8,044 bases of DNA. Origin: Thiomargarita sp. GTDB lineage: Bacteria; Pseudomonadota; Gammaproteobacteria; Beggiatoales; Beggiatoaceae. The translations under genes and the position numbers were made by a program. Positions 1 through 6,572 of this stretch are shown piece after piece. Where the stretch lies: assembly GCA_023144675.1 (NCBI GenBank), contig JAGLFE010000339.1, positions 1 to 8,044 of the forward strand, in the 5' to 3' direction. Position 1 is the stretch's first letter. Each line of letters begins with the position of its first letter. The notes beneath the pieces are model-generated. The model was not told where the DNA came from. It saw nothing but the letters and a program-made list of their open reading frames with translations, and ran no database searches.

Positions 1-132
1 TAAGCCAATAACTTTGTTTTTTATACAGAACATATTTTTTCTTTTTTGTCAATGCGTAAGTCCTAGGATGGTGAAAATAAATGAGGTGTAACTAAATAGT
101 TTTAAAAAAACGCATATTTATCTCCAAAAGTT

Positions 133-180
133 AAAAAAAAATCTAAGTAGGTTAGGTTACATTTGACTAACCTAACCTAC
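133..180 (-). terminator. Rho-independent terminator of the ATP-citrate lyase operon
   Basis: A perfect 13-bp inverted repeat (GTAGGTTAGGTTA at 147-159, TAACCTAACCTAC at 168-180) encloses an 8-base loop. Read on the minus strand, the hairpin begins 23 bases after the TGA stop of the large lyase subunit. It is followed within five bases by an uninterrupted run of nine T (141-133). This is a textbook intrinsic terminator for the leftward operon. Each arm is itself made of two copies of a TAACC unit, which recalls dispersed palindromic repeats (see findings). Confidence 0.88.
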
Positions 181-203
181 AGAAACTCTAAACAATATGA
201 AAA

Positions 204-2948
204 TCAATTAACAAAACTACATTTACTAGCTGGCGTTCGCGTATCCATATTACGTCCACGATTAATATGATCTTCAATCTCCGCCGCTTCCCCACTCATA
301 CGCCCATAAAGGAAAGTAGTAAAAGCTGCATTTTCTAAAGCTTCTTCACTAATTTCACCATTGGAAAATGGAGTCCAAAGCATTTTCAATAAAATAACCG
401 CAATCACCGCATCTACATTGACGCAATACACTTTATTACTGACACCAGTTTTGAACAAAGCTTGCACCAATTCATGGTAAAATTCAAGGAAAATATTATA
501 ACTTCCACGCTTTTTAAACAAATCGTTTACAAACACTTCACGCGGGTCATAATTAACATCCTTATCCTTGAAAACTGGATGGTTTACACAGGGGATTTTG
601 GCATAAGATAGATTGCCTTCTGACTTGGCTTTGGTCTTATATGCCTTATATTCTGTAGCATAATCCAGTGCCATTTGAGCTAAATCTAATTCATGTTGTT
701 CTCTTCCTGGTTCGGCTAAGTTAGCTTTTCTAAACCGCTCAATTAAAAACTGAATCGCTTCAAAACCATTACCACCATGCGCATAACCAGTATGAGTTAA
801 GAAACCCACATAAGCTTTATTAATTTGCACTCGTTCAGGAATTTCAGGACCATCAGCACTAATTGCGCCTTTAGCTCCTTGAGCGGAAATTGTTCCTGGT
901 CCGTTGGTTGCAATCAATCCCAATAACACTGAAAATGCAAATAGGGCTTCTTTATCTGGTCGCTGGTTTAATAAGGCTAAATAAGCGGTTTCGGTAAATT
1001 TCCAACTACTTACCAACTCACTATTACTCACCCCGCAAAAGCTATCTTTTTCCTGTCGATCAGCTGAAACTGAAGCTCCAATAATGGTACTAAAATTATA
1101 GAAATGCCAAGGCATATTTAGCATGGTTGTAATTGACAAACGTTTATGTTGCAATTCTCGCCAACCTAAATGACAGGTAATCGCGGCCAAAATAACTTGT
1201 CCATGTAATTCACCATTGCCCTTTTCAGCCAATTGTTTAATAAACTCAACAAAAACCGAACATGCGCCCCGTTTTTCAATTGCATCTATCATTACAGTTC
1301 CGCAAATATTGCCAGTACTAACTAACAATTCCATCGCTTTTTCATCTGCCATAATCTTATCCAATTGCTGGCTAAAATCAAAAGAAGTATCGGCTGGATT
1401 AGCAAGCCCTGAACCATTAAAAGTGTTGAGTAATATTTTAACGGTATCACGTGCTTTCTGAGTAGTATTAGGTCCCAAAGTGGCTAAAGCGGAACATAAA
1501 ATAGTATTGGGACTATTTCCAGAATTGCGACTGGCTTCGGTAGCAATCAAAGCAGATTTACCATGCTGATTTACAAAGGCATTTAGAACCACATTAGCCA
1601 AAGCTCTTCCATTATCATCTGGATATTTTTGAGTAATAGACATCACCAAGTTTTCTTCATAAGAATGCAGGGCGGTATCTAATACACTAATTCCATGCAA
1701 CTTACTTACTTGGGTTTTGGGGTCCATCATGGTCGCACCAGAAGTATCTTTCATGGTTTGACGCGGAAATATAACTCCCAACTGGCTATCCAGTATTGCA
1801 AGCTGTTCCCGATAAGGAGAAATGGCTTCCACTTTTTCCAACTTCAATGCTTTAGGTAAATCAATGTCTTGCCTATTGACTAACCAAGGTTTTAGGGAAA
1901 GATTGCCTTTAGATTCAAAATCTGGCTCAATTCCATTGGCTTTCATCACCGCACTCATAGCTTCAGGAATATGAGAAATATTGGTAACCACTGCTCCTTT
2001 TTTTGAAATAACTGGATTTTCTGGAGTATAAATATTATTCACACCAAATTTGGTCATAAACCATCTTTCTTTCTCAGCCGCATTATCGCCAGCACCAGCA
2101 ATCGCACCCGCATGTCCGCAAGCCCGAGTCAACTTCGCCTTCCAACGACCAACTATACAAGCCACTACTGGTTTTTTAAAATTTAAATCATGTTCATAAT
2201 AACCACCAGGTTCAATATACATAACGGCGGCTTTACTGCGTTCATCATTATGAAAAGCATGGGTAAATTCAGCAGCGGAAAAATGGATATAAACATCTTT
2301 ACCCGAAGACAGTGAAACAGTTGTTCCCCAGCCCGTAGTCAGCAAATAAGTCGCCATGGTAGTGGTAAAATTCCCAGAATTGGAAAAAATAGCCACCGAT
2401 CCAGGAACTAAGGATTCCTCTGGAGAATTTCCCCCCAAAGCTCCCCCGATACGAACATGATTGTGAGCATCGGCAATTCCAAGACAGTTAGCTCCAAATA
2501 CGTCAACATTATGCCGTTGGCAATATTGTCGAATAATCCGAGTATCACTTAATGGAACTTTTTCAGTCAAAATGACCACCTTTTTCAAAGCATGGTTCAT
2601 ACGCACAGATTCAATCACCGAATCTTTCACCCCACTTGGTGGGACATAAACAACGGCGACGTTGAATTGATGACCTGCATCTAAGGCTTCAGCAACACTA
2701 TTGTAAACTGGAATATCACCTATTTTAGTTTTTAACACCGAACCCGATCGCCCAGGCATGGTTCCACAAACAATATTTCCACCAGAATAAGCATGGCTAA
2801 TCGGTGTAACTGTACGGCTTTCATTACCTAAAATATTGAGAACGCAAATTTTGTCGTCTGCAGTTGCAATCTCAGCCAAAGAATTAATACCAACATAAAA
2901 ATGTTCAAAAGCATCAACTCCGCTTGAATAATCGTTATTTTCACTCAT
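204..2948 (-). CDS. aclA: ATP-citrate lyase, large subunit (type II): CoA-ligase plus citrate-synthase-like module
   Basis: This is the large subunit of ATP-citrate lyase, which with its partner cleaves citrate using ATP and CoA to acetyl-CoA and oxaloacetate in the cytoplasm, the signature step of the reductive TCA cycle. The N-terminal third (about residues 30-340) resembles the succinyl-CoA synthetase alpha subunit: a Rossmann-like CoA-binding part, GANCLG (152-157), SNSGNFTTT (189-197) and the phosphohistidine motif GHAGA with His279. The C-terminal half resembles citrate synthase: TNGPG (681-685), a citrate-synthase-like HGGNGFEA (724-731) and NVD with Asp846, matching the catalytic Asp of human ACLY by hand alignment. 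At 914 aa it is about 300 residues longer than classical large subunits (about 610 aa), which fits the type II form described from Magnetococcus and the Riftia symbiont. The ATG at 2948 follows AAGGA by 8 bases. The symbol follows Chlorobium usage (large = AclA); plant naming is reversed. Confidence 0.9.
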   Translation of the reverse strand: MSENNDYSSGVDAFEHFYVGINSLAEIATADDKICVLNILGNESRTVTPISHAYSGGNIVCGTMPGRSGSVLKTKIGDIPVYNSVAEALDAGHQFNVAVVYVPPSGVKDSVIESVRMNHALKKVVILTEKVPLSDTRIIRQYCQRHNVDVFGANCLGIADAHNHVRIGGALGGNSPEESLVPGSVAIFSNSGNFTTTMATYLLTTGWGTTVSLSSGKDVYIHFSAAEFTHAFHNDERSKAAVMYIEPGGYYEHDLNFKKPVVACIVGRWKAKLTRACGHAGAIAGAGDNAAEKERWFMTKFGVNNIYTPENPVISKKGAVVTNISHIPEAMSAVMKANGIEPDFESKGNLSLKPWLVNRQDIDLPKALKLEKVEAISPYREQLAILDSQLGVIFPRQTMKDTSGATMMDPKTQVSKLHGISVLDTALHSYEENLVMSITQKYPDDNGRALANVVLNAFVNQHGKSALIATEASRNSGNSPNTILCSALATLGPNTTQKARDTVKILLNTFNGSGLANPADTSFDFSQQLDKIMADEKAMELLVSTGNICGTVMIDAIEKRGACSVFVEFIKQLAEKGNGELHGQVILAAITCHLGWRELQHKRLSITTMLNMPWHFYNFSTIIGASVSADRQEKDSFCGVSNSELVSSWKFTETAYLALLNQRPDKEALFAFSVLLGLIATNGPGTISAQGAKGAISADGPEIPERVQINKAYVGFLTHTGYAHGGNGFEAIQFLIERFRKANLAEPGREQHELDLAQMALDYATEYKAYKTKAKSEGNLSYAKIPCVNHPVFKDKDVNYDPREVFVNDLFKKRGSYNIFLEFYHELVQALFKTGVSNKVYCVNVDAVIAVILLKMLWTPFSNGEISEEALENAAFTTFLYGRMSGEAAEIEDHINRGRNMDTRTPASKCSFVN

Positions 2949-2956
2949 ATATCTAT

Positions 2957-2962
2957 TCCTTA
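2957..2962 (-). promoter_or_regulatory. Ribosome-binding site overlapping the upstream stop codon (translational coupling)
   Basis: On the minus strand the sequence TAAGGA contains both the TAA stop codon of the small subunit (2962-2960) and the Shine-Dalgarno core AAGGA (2961-2957), 8 bases before the ATG of the large subunit. A ribosome ending on the first gene sits on the binding site of the second. This supports coupled, roughly equimolar synthesis of the two lyase subunits and fixes the start of the large one. Confidence 0.75.
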
Positions 2963-4237
2963 ATTATTCTCTAACCCCATTTGTTTTGCAATTATTTCTT
3001 TGCCCCCTTGTGTCATCCATTCATCTATTTCAATAGCATAATTAACCACACTACTCATAGCTGAATCATGTCCAAACATACAATAAGGAATTCCCAAAGC
3101 GTCCAAAGTATCCTTCATGTAAGCCATGCCACGTATTAGATTGGGACCGCCCCGGCCGATAACCACATAAATTGGCAATGGTCCGTGGGTGTTAAAATAG
3201 TCCCGCAACGCATTCGCCATTCCCCGAAATGTTTCATAAATATCGGTATTATTAGCTTTACCACCGATAATGAAAAGCACATTTGTCTGCTCCAGCCAGT
3301 GTTTGTAAACAATCCGACTAATTTCAAACATCTTTTGGTAAGGCGGATTACCTCCAAAATCTGAAGAAATAGTTCCAGTATCTCCCAATAATTCGGTAAC
3401 TAAAGCATTTGCGCCACCACCAAAGGTCATGGCAGTAATTGTACCTAGTTCGTTGATAATAAAAACATCCGATTGCCCTTGATAAGTCCGCAATTGATTG
3501 ACTTCCATTTCAAATTCTGAATAACTGGAAGTATCTAAGCCTTCAGGTAAATCTAGGCGTTTCCAATCTGGATCGTCAGTATCAAACATACATTTAAAAT
3601 CACAGGCAACTGGCACTAAACGACCACGCTCATTAGGCATCATCCGAATTGGATTCAGTTCCAAAGTTGCCATTCCGTAATGGTGAAATAAATCCCATAA
3701 TTTAGGTAAATTTTGCACCAAAGGACTGATAATTTCATTGGGTGCATTAATTTTACGCAAGGCATTGGTAACAATAAAACCTTTAAAACCAGTCAAAGCA
3801 TCGAAAGGAATAGTGGCAATTTTATCCTGGGACAATTCTTCAATATCAACCCCACCATGGTGGGTAATCGTCAAAGTTGGAGCCCTAAAAGAGGTACTAT
3901 CGGAAATAGAAACATAAATTTCATATTTGGCTGGCACTACGCTTTCAAAAGTAACTCCTTCTGCTTTGGCAACGGCATTTCCATGATGATGTTCAACAAA
4001 GTAAAGGCGTTCTTTTTCCCGCATCGCAGCAGATAAATTATCGACTTTGCCAATTAAACCAGCTTTACCTTTTTTGCCGACCCCACCTTTGAAAATGGGT
4101 TTAACTAGAACACTTCCCCAGCGATCTATTAATGCCTTAATATCTTCAGTTTTTGCTTCTGGTCCTAATACTTCTGAAGTCGGGAAATCCACGTACTTCA
4201 ATAGTTTAGAACCCCATAACATACCTGTAATTTGCAT
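2960..4237 (-). CDS. aclB: ATP-citrate lyase, small subunit: ATP-grasp, succinyl-CoA synthetase beta-like
   Basis: This is the ATP- and citrate-binding subunit of ATP-citrate lyase, partner of the gene 11 bp downstream. The first part (about residues 1-240) is an ATP-grasp domain of the succinyl-CoA synthetase beta type. A Gly/Lys-rich loop (GGVGKKGKAG, 51-60) is likely to contact nucleotide phosphate, and LELNPIR (192-198) and ACDFK (211-215) match the conserved metal-binding ELNP and D-x-K positions of that fold. The second part (about 255-425) is the flavodoxin-like CoA-ligase domain that binds citrate in animal ACLY, with a glycine-rich GGGANALV (273-280) and FGGNPPYQK (294-302). The length of 425 aa is normal for this subunit, and no key segment is missing. 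A TAGGAG ribosome-binding site lies 12 bases before the ATG, a slightly long spacing. Other ATP-grasp acyl-CoA synthetases (SucC, citryl-CoA synthetase CcsA) are less likely because the partner carries a fused citrate-synthase-like module. Confidence 0.9.
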   Translation of the reverse strand: MQITGMLWGSKLLKYVDFPTSEVLGPEAKTEDIKALIDRWGSVLVKPIFKGGVGKKGKAGLIGKVDNLSAAMREKERLYFVEHHHGNAVAKAEGVTFESVVPAKYEIYVSISDSTSFRAPTLTITHHGGVDIEELSQDKIATIPFDALTGFKGFIVTNALRKINAPNEIISPLVQNLPKLWDLFHHYGMATLELNPIRMMPNERGRLVPVACDFKCMFDTDDPDWKRLDLPEGLDTSSYSEFEMEVNQLRTYQGQSDVFIINELGTITAMTFGGGANALVTELLGDTGTISSDFGGNPPYQKMFEISRIVYKHWLEQTNVLFIIGGKANNTDIYETFRGMANALRDYFNTHGPLPIYVVIGRGGPNLIRGMAYMKDTLDALGIPYCMFGHDSAMSSVVNYAIEIDEWMTQGGKEIIAKQMGLENN

Positions 4238-4289
4238 TATTCGTTCAAACTCCTAGATAAATAAATGGTTATTAATATCAAAATAGAGT

Positions 4290-4329
4290 ATTATAAATGA
4301 TTTTTAGTTATAATGTAATACTTATAAGT
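4290..4329 (-). promoter_or_regulatory. Candidate promoter of the ATP-citrate lyase operon with an adjacent palindrome
   Basis: On the minus strand a perfect -10 hexamer TATAAT (4295-4290) lies 18 bases from ATTACA (4319-4314), which matches 4 of 6 positions of the sigma70 -35 box. It sits about 50 bases before the start codon of the small subunit. The 10-bp perfect palindrome ACTTATAAGT (4320-4329) abuts the -35 box and could be an operator or chance. TATAAT-like words are frequent in such AT-rich DNA, so this remains a candidate only. Confidence 0.3.
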
Positions 4330-4465
4330 GAATATAAAAGTAATGTTATTATTATCAGTATTAGCAAGTATTTTTTATAAATTATTTAATGTTATATTAA
4401 TTAGTATATTATGAACTACTGATTGAGGTGGCTAATAAGCAATTGGTAATCTATAATCGATTTTC

Positions 4466-4566
4466 GTAACTATCTACTAATTAAAGCTTTAAATAAATTT
4501 TAACATGATTGATGCGCTTCGTTCCTCGACACTACATTTTATATGTATTTCTTAGTAGATAGTTAC
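4466..4566. repeat. 101-bp element with perfect 15-bp terminal inverted repeats (MITE-like)
   Basis: GTAACTATCTACTAA at 4466-4480 is exactly reverse-complemented as TTAGTAGATAGTTAC at 4552-4566, with 71 bases between. The hexamer ATTTTC flanks both sides (4460-4465 immediately left; 4569-4574, two bases off the right end), as an imperfect target duplication would. The interior holds a 12-bp palindrome TTAAAGCTTTAA (4481-4492) and a GC-richer patch TGCGCTTCGTTCCTCG (4513-4528) that stands out from its surroundings. There is no open reading frame of note. The structure fits a miniature non-autonomous element. A folded RNA or a paired regulator site is the alternative. Confidence 0.55.
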
Positions 4567-4710
4567 CAATTTTCTAATTAAAAAAAAGCAATTCATAAAA
4601 TAATTAGCCTAGAAATGTAGTTCTAGTTATTAGCTCAATTTAAATCATTGAATAATGTTGGATTACGCCCTAATTTTTTTATTTGCGTAACTTCAGTTAA
4701 TAAGATGATT

Positions 4711-4739
4711 TTAGAATTATCAGTTATAGTTTTTATAAT
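4711..4739 (+). promoter_or_regulatory. Candidate promoter for gspE
   Basis: A perfect TATAAT (4734-4739) lies 17 bases after TTAGAA (4711-4716), which matches only 3 of 6 positions of the -35 consensus. This would give a leader of about 80-85 bases before the gspE ATG. The hexamer is expected by chance in DNA this AT-rich, so support is weak. Confidence 0.22.
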
Positions 4740-4829
4740 CATTCAAACTATTGTTATTTATATTACCGAATATTCTATTTTATACAATCAATCATTTAGT
4801 AAGAGGTCTATTATCTGAGATTACAAACC

Positions 4830-6539
4830 ATGAATACAAATCTAGTTATCAAACAACCTTCTAGTCAACGGCTTGGAGAAATATTAGTTAATGCAGGTTT
4901 TATCAATGAACAGGACTTGCAACGTGCGCTCGATTTTCAAGAACGATTAGGTGGACAATTAGGAGCAGTTTTAATTCGTTTAGGAGCGGTTTCTGAAGAT
5001 AATTTATTAATTAGTTTATCGCAACAACTTAATTTACCTATCATTAACAACCTTGATATTCCACCTGAAGCAGAGATATTTACGGATTTAATTAAAGAAT
5101 CTGGAGTTGAAGAGGATTGGTGGTTAGATCAAGAAGTGCTTGCTTGGAAAGATGCAGATAAACGTATTCATTGTTTGGCACGCAATCCATTATCGGATAC
5201 TATTCGTGAATTTTTTTACCAGTTCTTTTTTGATACTGAAATTATTTGGTATTTAGTACGTAATCAAGACTTAGATCGTTTATTAGATCAAGTTTCCAAA
5301 GCCAATACAGATGATTATTTTGGCAATAGCGATGATGTGAATATTTTGCGGGAACTTGCCGAAGGTGCGCCAGTTGTTGAATTTGTCAATAATATGTTGT
5401 CGCAAGCCATTGATCAAAGAGCTTCAGATGTGCATATTGAACCAGAAGAACGCAATTTTTTTGTTCGTTATCGCATTGATGGAATTTTGTATGAACGTTT
5501 TAATTTACCAAGAGAACGTTTTAATGCAATTGCTTCCCGCATTAAGTTGATTGGAGGTTTAGATATTGCCGAGCGGCGTTTACCTCAAGATGGACGTTTA
5601 AATACACGGGTGAGTGGGCAAGAATTGGATATTCGAGTATCTTGTTTGCCAGGAGTGCATGGCGAGTCAATTGTTATGCGTTTATTGCCGAAAGAACGCC
5701 AAGCAAATCGTTTAGAACAACTCGGTTTTGCTCCCGATCATTATCGTTTATTTACCCAATGGATTAGTGAACCACATGGAATTATTTTGGTAACTGGTCC
5801 AACTGGTTCTGGTAAATCCACTACTTTATATGCAACATTGGATGCGGTCAATGATCGTAAACAAAAAATTATCACCGTTGAAGACCCAGTAGAATATCAA
5901 TTAACTGGGATTACTCAGGTGCAAGCTCATAGCGACATTGGTTATACTTTTGCTAGTGCTTTGCGTTCAATTCTTCGTCAAGACCCAGATATTGTGATGA
6001 TTGGGGAAATTCGTGATTTAGAAACAGCAGAAATTGCTATTCAAGCTTCTTTGACTGGACATATGGTATTATCTACTTTACACACTAATGATGCAGTGAG
6101 TTCGTTTACTCGTTTAATTGATATGGGAATTGAACCATTTCTAGTCGCCACTTCAGTGCGAGCGGTACAAGCACAACGGTTAGTACGGCGTTTATGTTCT
6201 TGTGCGCAAACTATTACTCCACTTGCTGAAATACAAGCGCAAGTTAAACGTATTTTACCACCAGAAATTGCGCAAACTGCTCCTCAATGGAAACAAGCAG
6301 TAGGTTGTCATCAATGTCAAAATACGGGTTATCAAGGTCGAATCGGTATTTACGAAATGGTGCATTTAACCAAAGAATTGCAATCTCTTATTTTGAAACA
6401 AGTTACCACTAGTGATTTACAACAGAAAGCGGCTCAATTAGGATTTCGTAATTTACGTGAAGATGGATTAATTAAAGCCTATCAAGGTGTTACTGGTATT
6501 GAGGAAGTATTAAGGGTTACGGAAGAAAATCAGCCATAG
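4830..6539 (+). CDS. gspE: GspE-family type II secretion ATPase
   Basis: This is a cytoplasmic hexameric ATPase that powers a type II secretion (pseudopilus) or closely related pilus machine at the inner membrane. The order is an N-terminal MshEN/T2SSE-N domain (about residues 13-140), a GspE N2 domain (about 175-290, with VRYRIDG at 212-218), then the RecA-like ATPase: Walker A GPTGSGKS (323-330), Asp box VEDPVE (350-355), Walker B with DIVMIGEIRD (387-396) and His box STLHTNDA (415-422). The wording around the His box (SSFTRLIDMGIEPFL) favours GspE over PilB. The zinc-binding insert is atypical: the first pair is C456-x-C458 rather than C-x2-C, and the second is C493-x2-C496. At 569 aa the protein is complete. 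The ATG at 4830 has only a weak GAGA before it; a better AAGAGG (4801-4806) is too distant and would suit a CTG at 4815, but the conserved domain does not need the extra residues. No gspF or other secretion gene adjoins it. MshE or PilB remain possible names. Confidence 0.85.
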   Translation: MNTNLVIKQPSSQRLGEILVNAGFINEQDLQRALDFQERLGGQLGAVLIRLGAVSEDNLLISLSQQLNLPIINNLDIPPEAEIFTDLIKESGVEEDWWLDQEVLAWKDADKRIHCLARNPLSDTIREFFYQFFFDTEIIWYLVRNQDLDRLLDQVSKANTDDYFGNSDDVNILRELAEGAPVVEFVNNMLSQAIDQRASDVHIEPEERNFFVRYRIDGILYERFNLPRERFNAIASRIKLIGGLDIAERRLPQDGRLNTRVSGQELDIRVSCLPGVHGESIVMRLLPKERQANRLEQLGFAPDHYRLFTQWISEPHGIILVTGPTGSGKSTTLYATLDAVNDRKQKIITVEDPVEYQLTGITQVQAHSDIGYTFASALRSILRQDPDIVMIGEIRDLETAEIAIQASLTGHMVLSTLHTNDAVSSFTRLIDMGIEPFLVATSVRAVQAQRLVRRLCSCAQTITPLAEIQAQVKRILPPEIAQTAPQWKQAVGCHQCQNTGYQGRIGIYEMVHLTKELQSLILKQVTTSDLQQKAAQLGFRNLREDGLIKAYQGVTGIEEVLRVTEENQP

Positions 6540-6572
6540 GAAGTCTATTATTTGTCATAACAATAACCTCTA

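Larger units (their letters stand above)
4257..4829. other. AT-rich divergent intergenic region without a gene
   Basis: These 573 bases separate the leftward lyase operon from the rightward gspE. I find no convincing coding sequence, tRNA or other RNA gene. The stretch is very AT-rich and contains weak promoter candidates in both directions, a 101-bp element with terminal inverted repeats (4466-4566), a 6-bp hairpin CTAGAA/TTCTAG with a 6-base loop (4609-4626), and a 6-bp inverted repeat TTACGC/GCGTAA (4663-4668 and 4685-4690). It is longer than two ordinary bacterial promoters need, which fits insertion of small repeated elements. Confidence 0.7.

Noticed and set aside
1..132. Gene or terminator at the left edge suggested by T-rich runs (35-47)
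   Set aside because: No open frame enters from the left edge and no stem precedes the T-runs; the stretch shows nothing I can support.
1216..1461. Open frame of 81 codons on the plus strand within the large lyase gene
   Set aside because: It lies fully antisense to a well-supported coding sequence, has no ribosome-binding site and encodes nothing recognisable.
3136..3357. Open frame of 73 codons in another minus-strand frame inside the small lyase gene
   Set aside because: It overlaps completely with a conserved enzyme gene on the same strand and its peptide shows no family features.
204..4237. Citryl-CoA synthetase plus citryl-CoA lyase (Ccs/Ccl, as in Hydrogenobacter) or a plain succinyl-CoA synthetase
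   Set aside because: Ccs/Ccl uses three separate shorter proteins and SucCD lacks a citrate-synthase module; here the CoA-ligase and citrate-synthase-like parts are fused in 914 residues.
3713..4256. Two open frames on the plus strand (3713-4036 and 4047-4256) opposite the small lyase gene
   Set aside because: Both are antisense shadows of conserved codons; their peptides show no domain or motif pattern.
5356..5550. Second plus-strand frame inside gspE
   Set aside because: It is an out-of-frame reading of the conserved GspE core with no independent start signal.
6540..6572. Shared bidirectional terminator between gspE and the convergent gene
   Set aside because: Only an imperfect TTATTTG/CAATAA pairing without GC-rich stem or T-run is visible; not enough to call.
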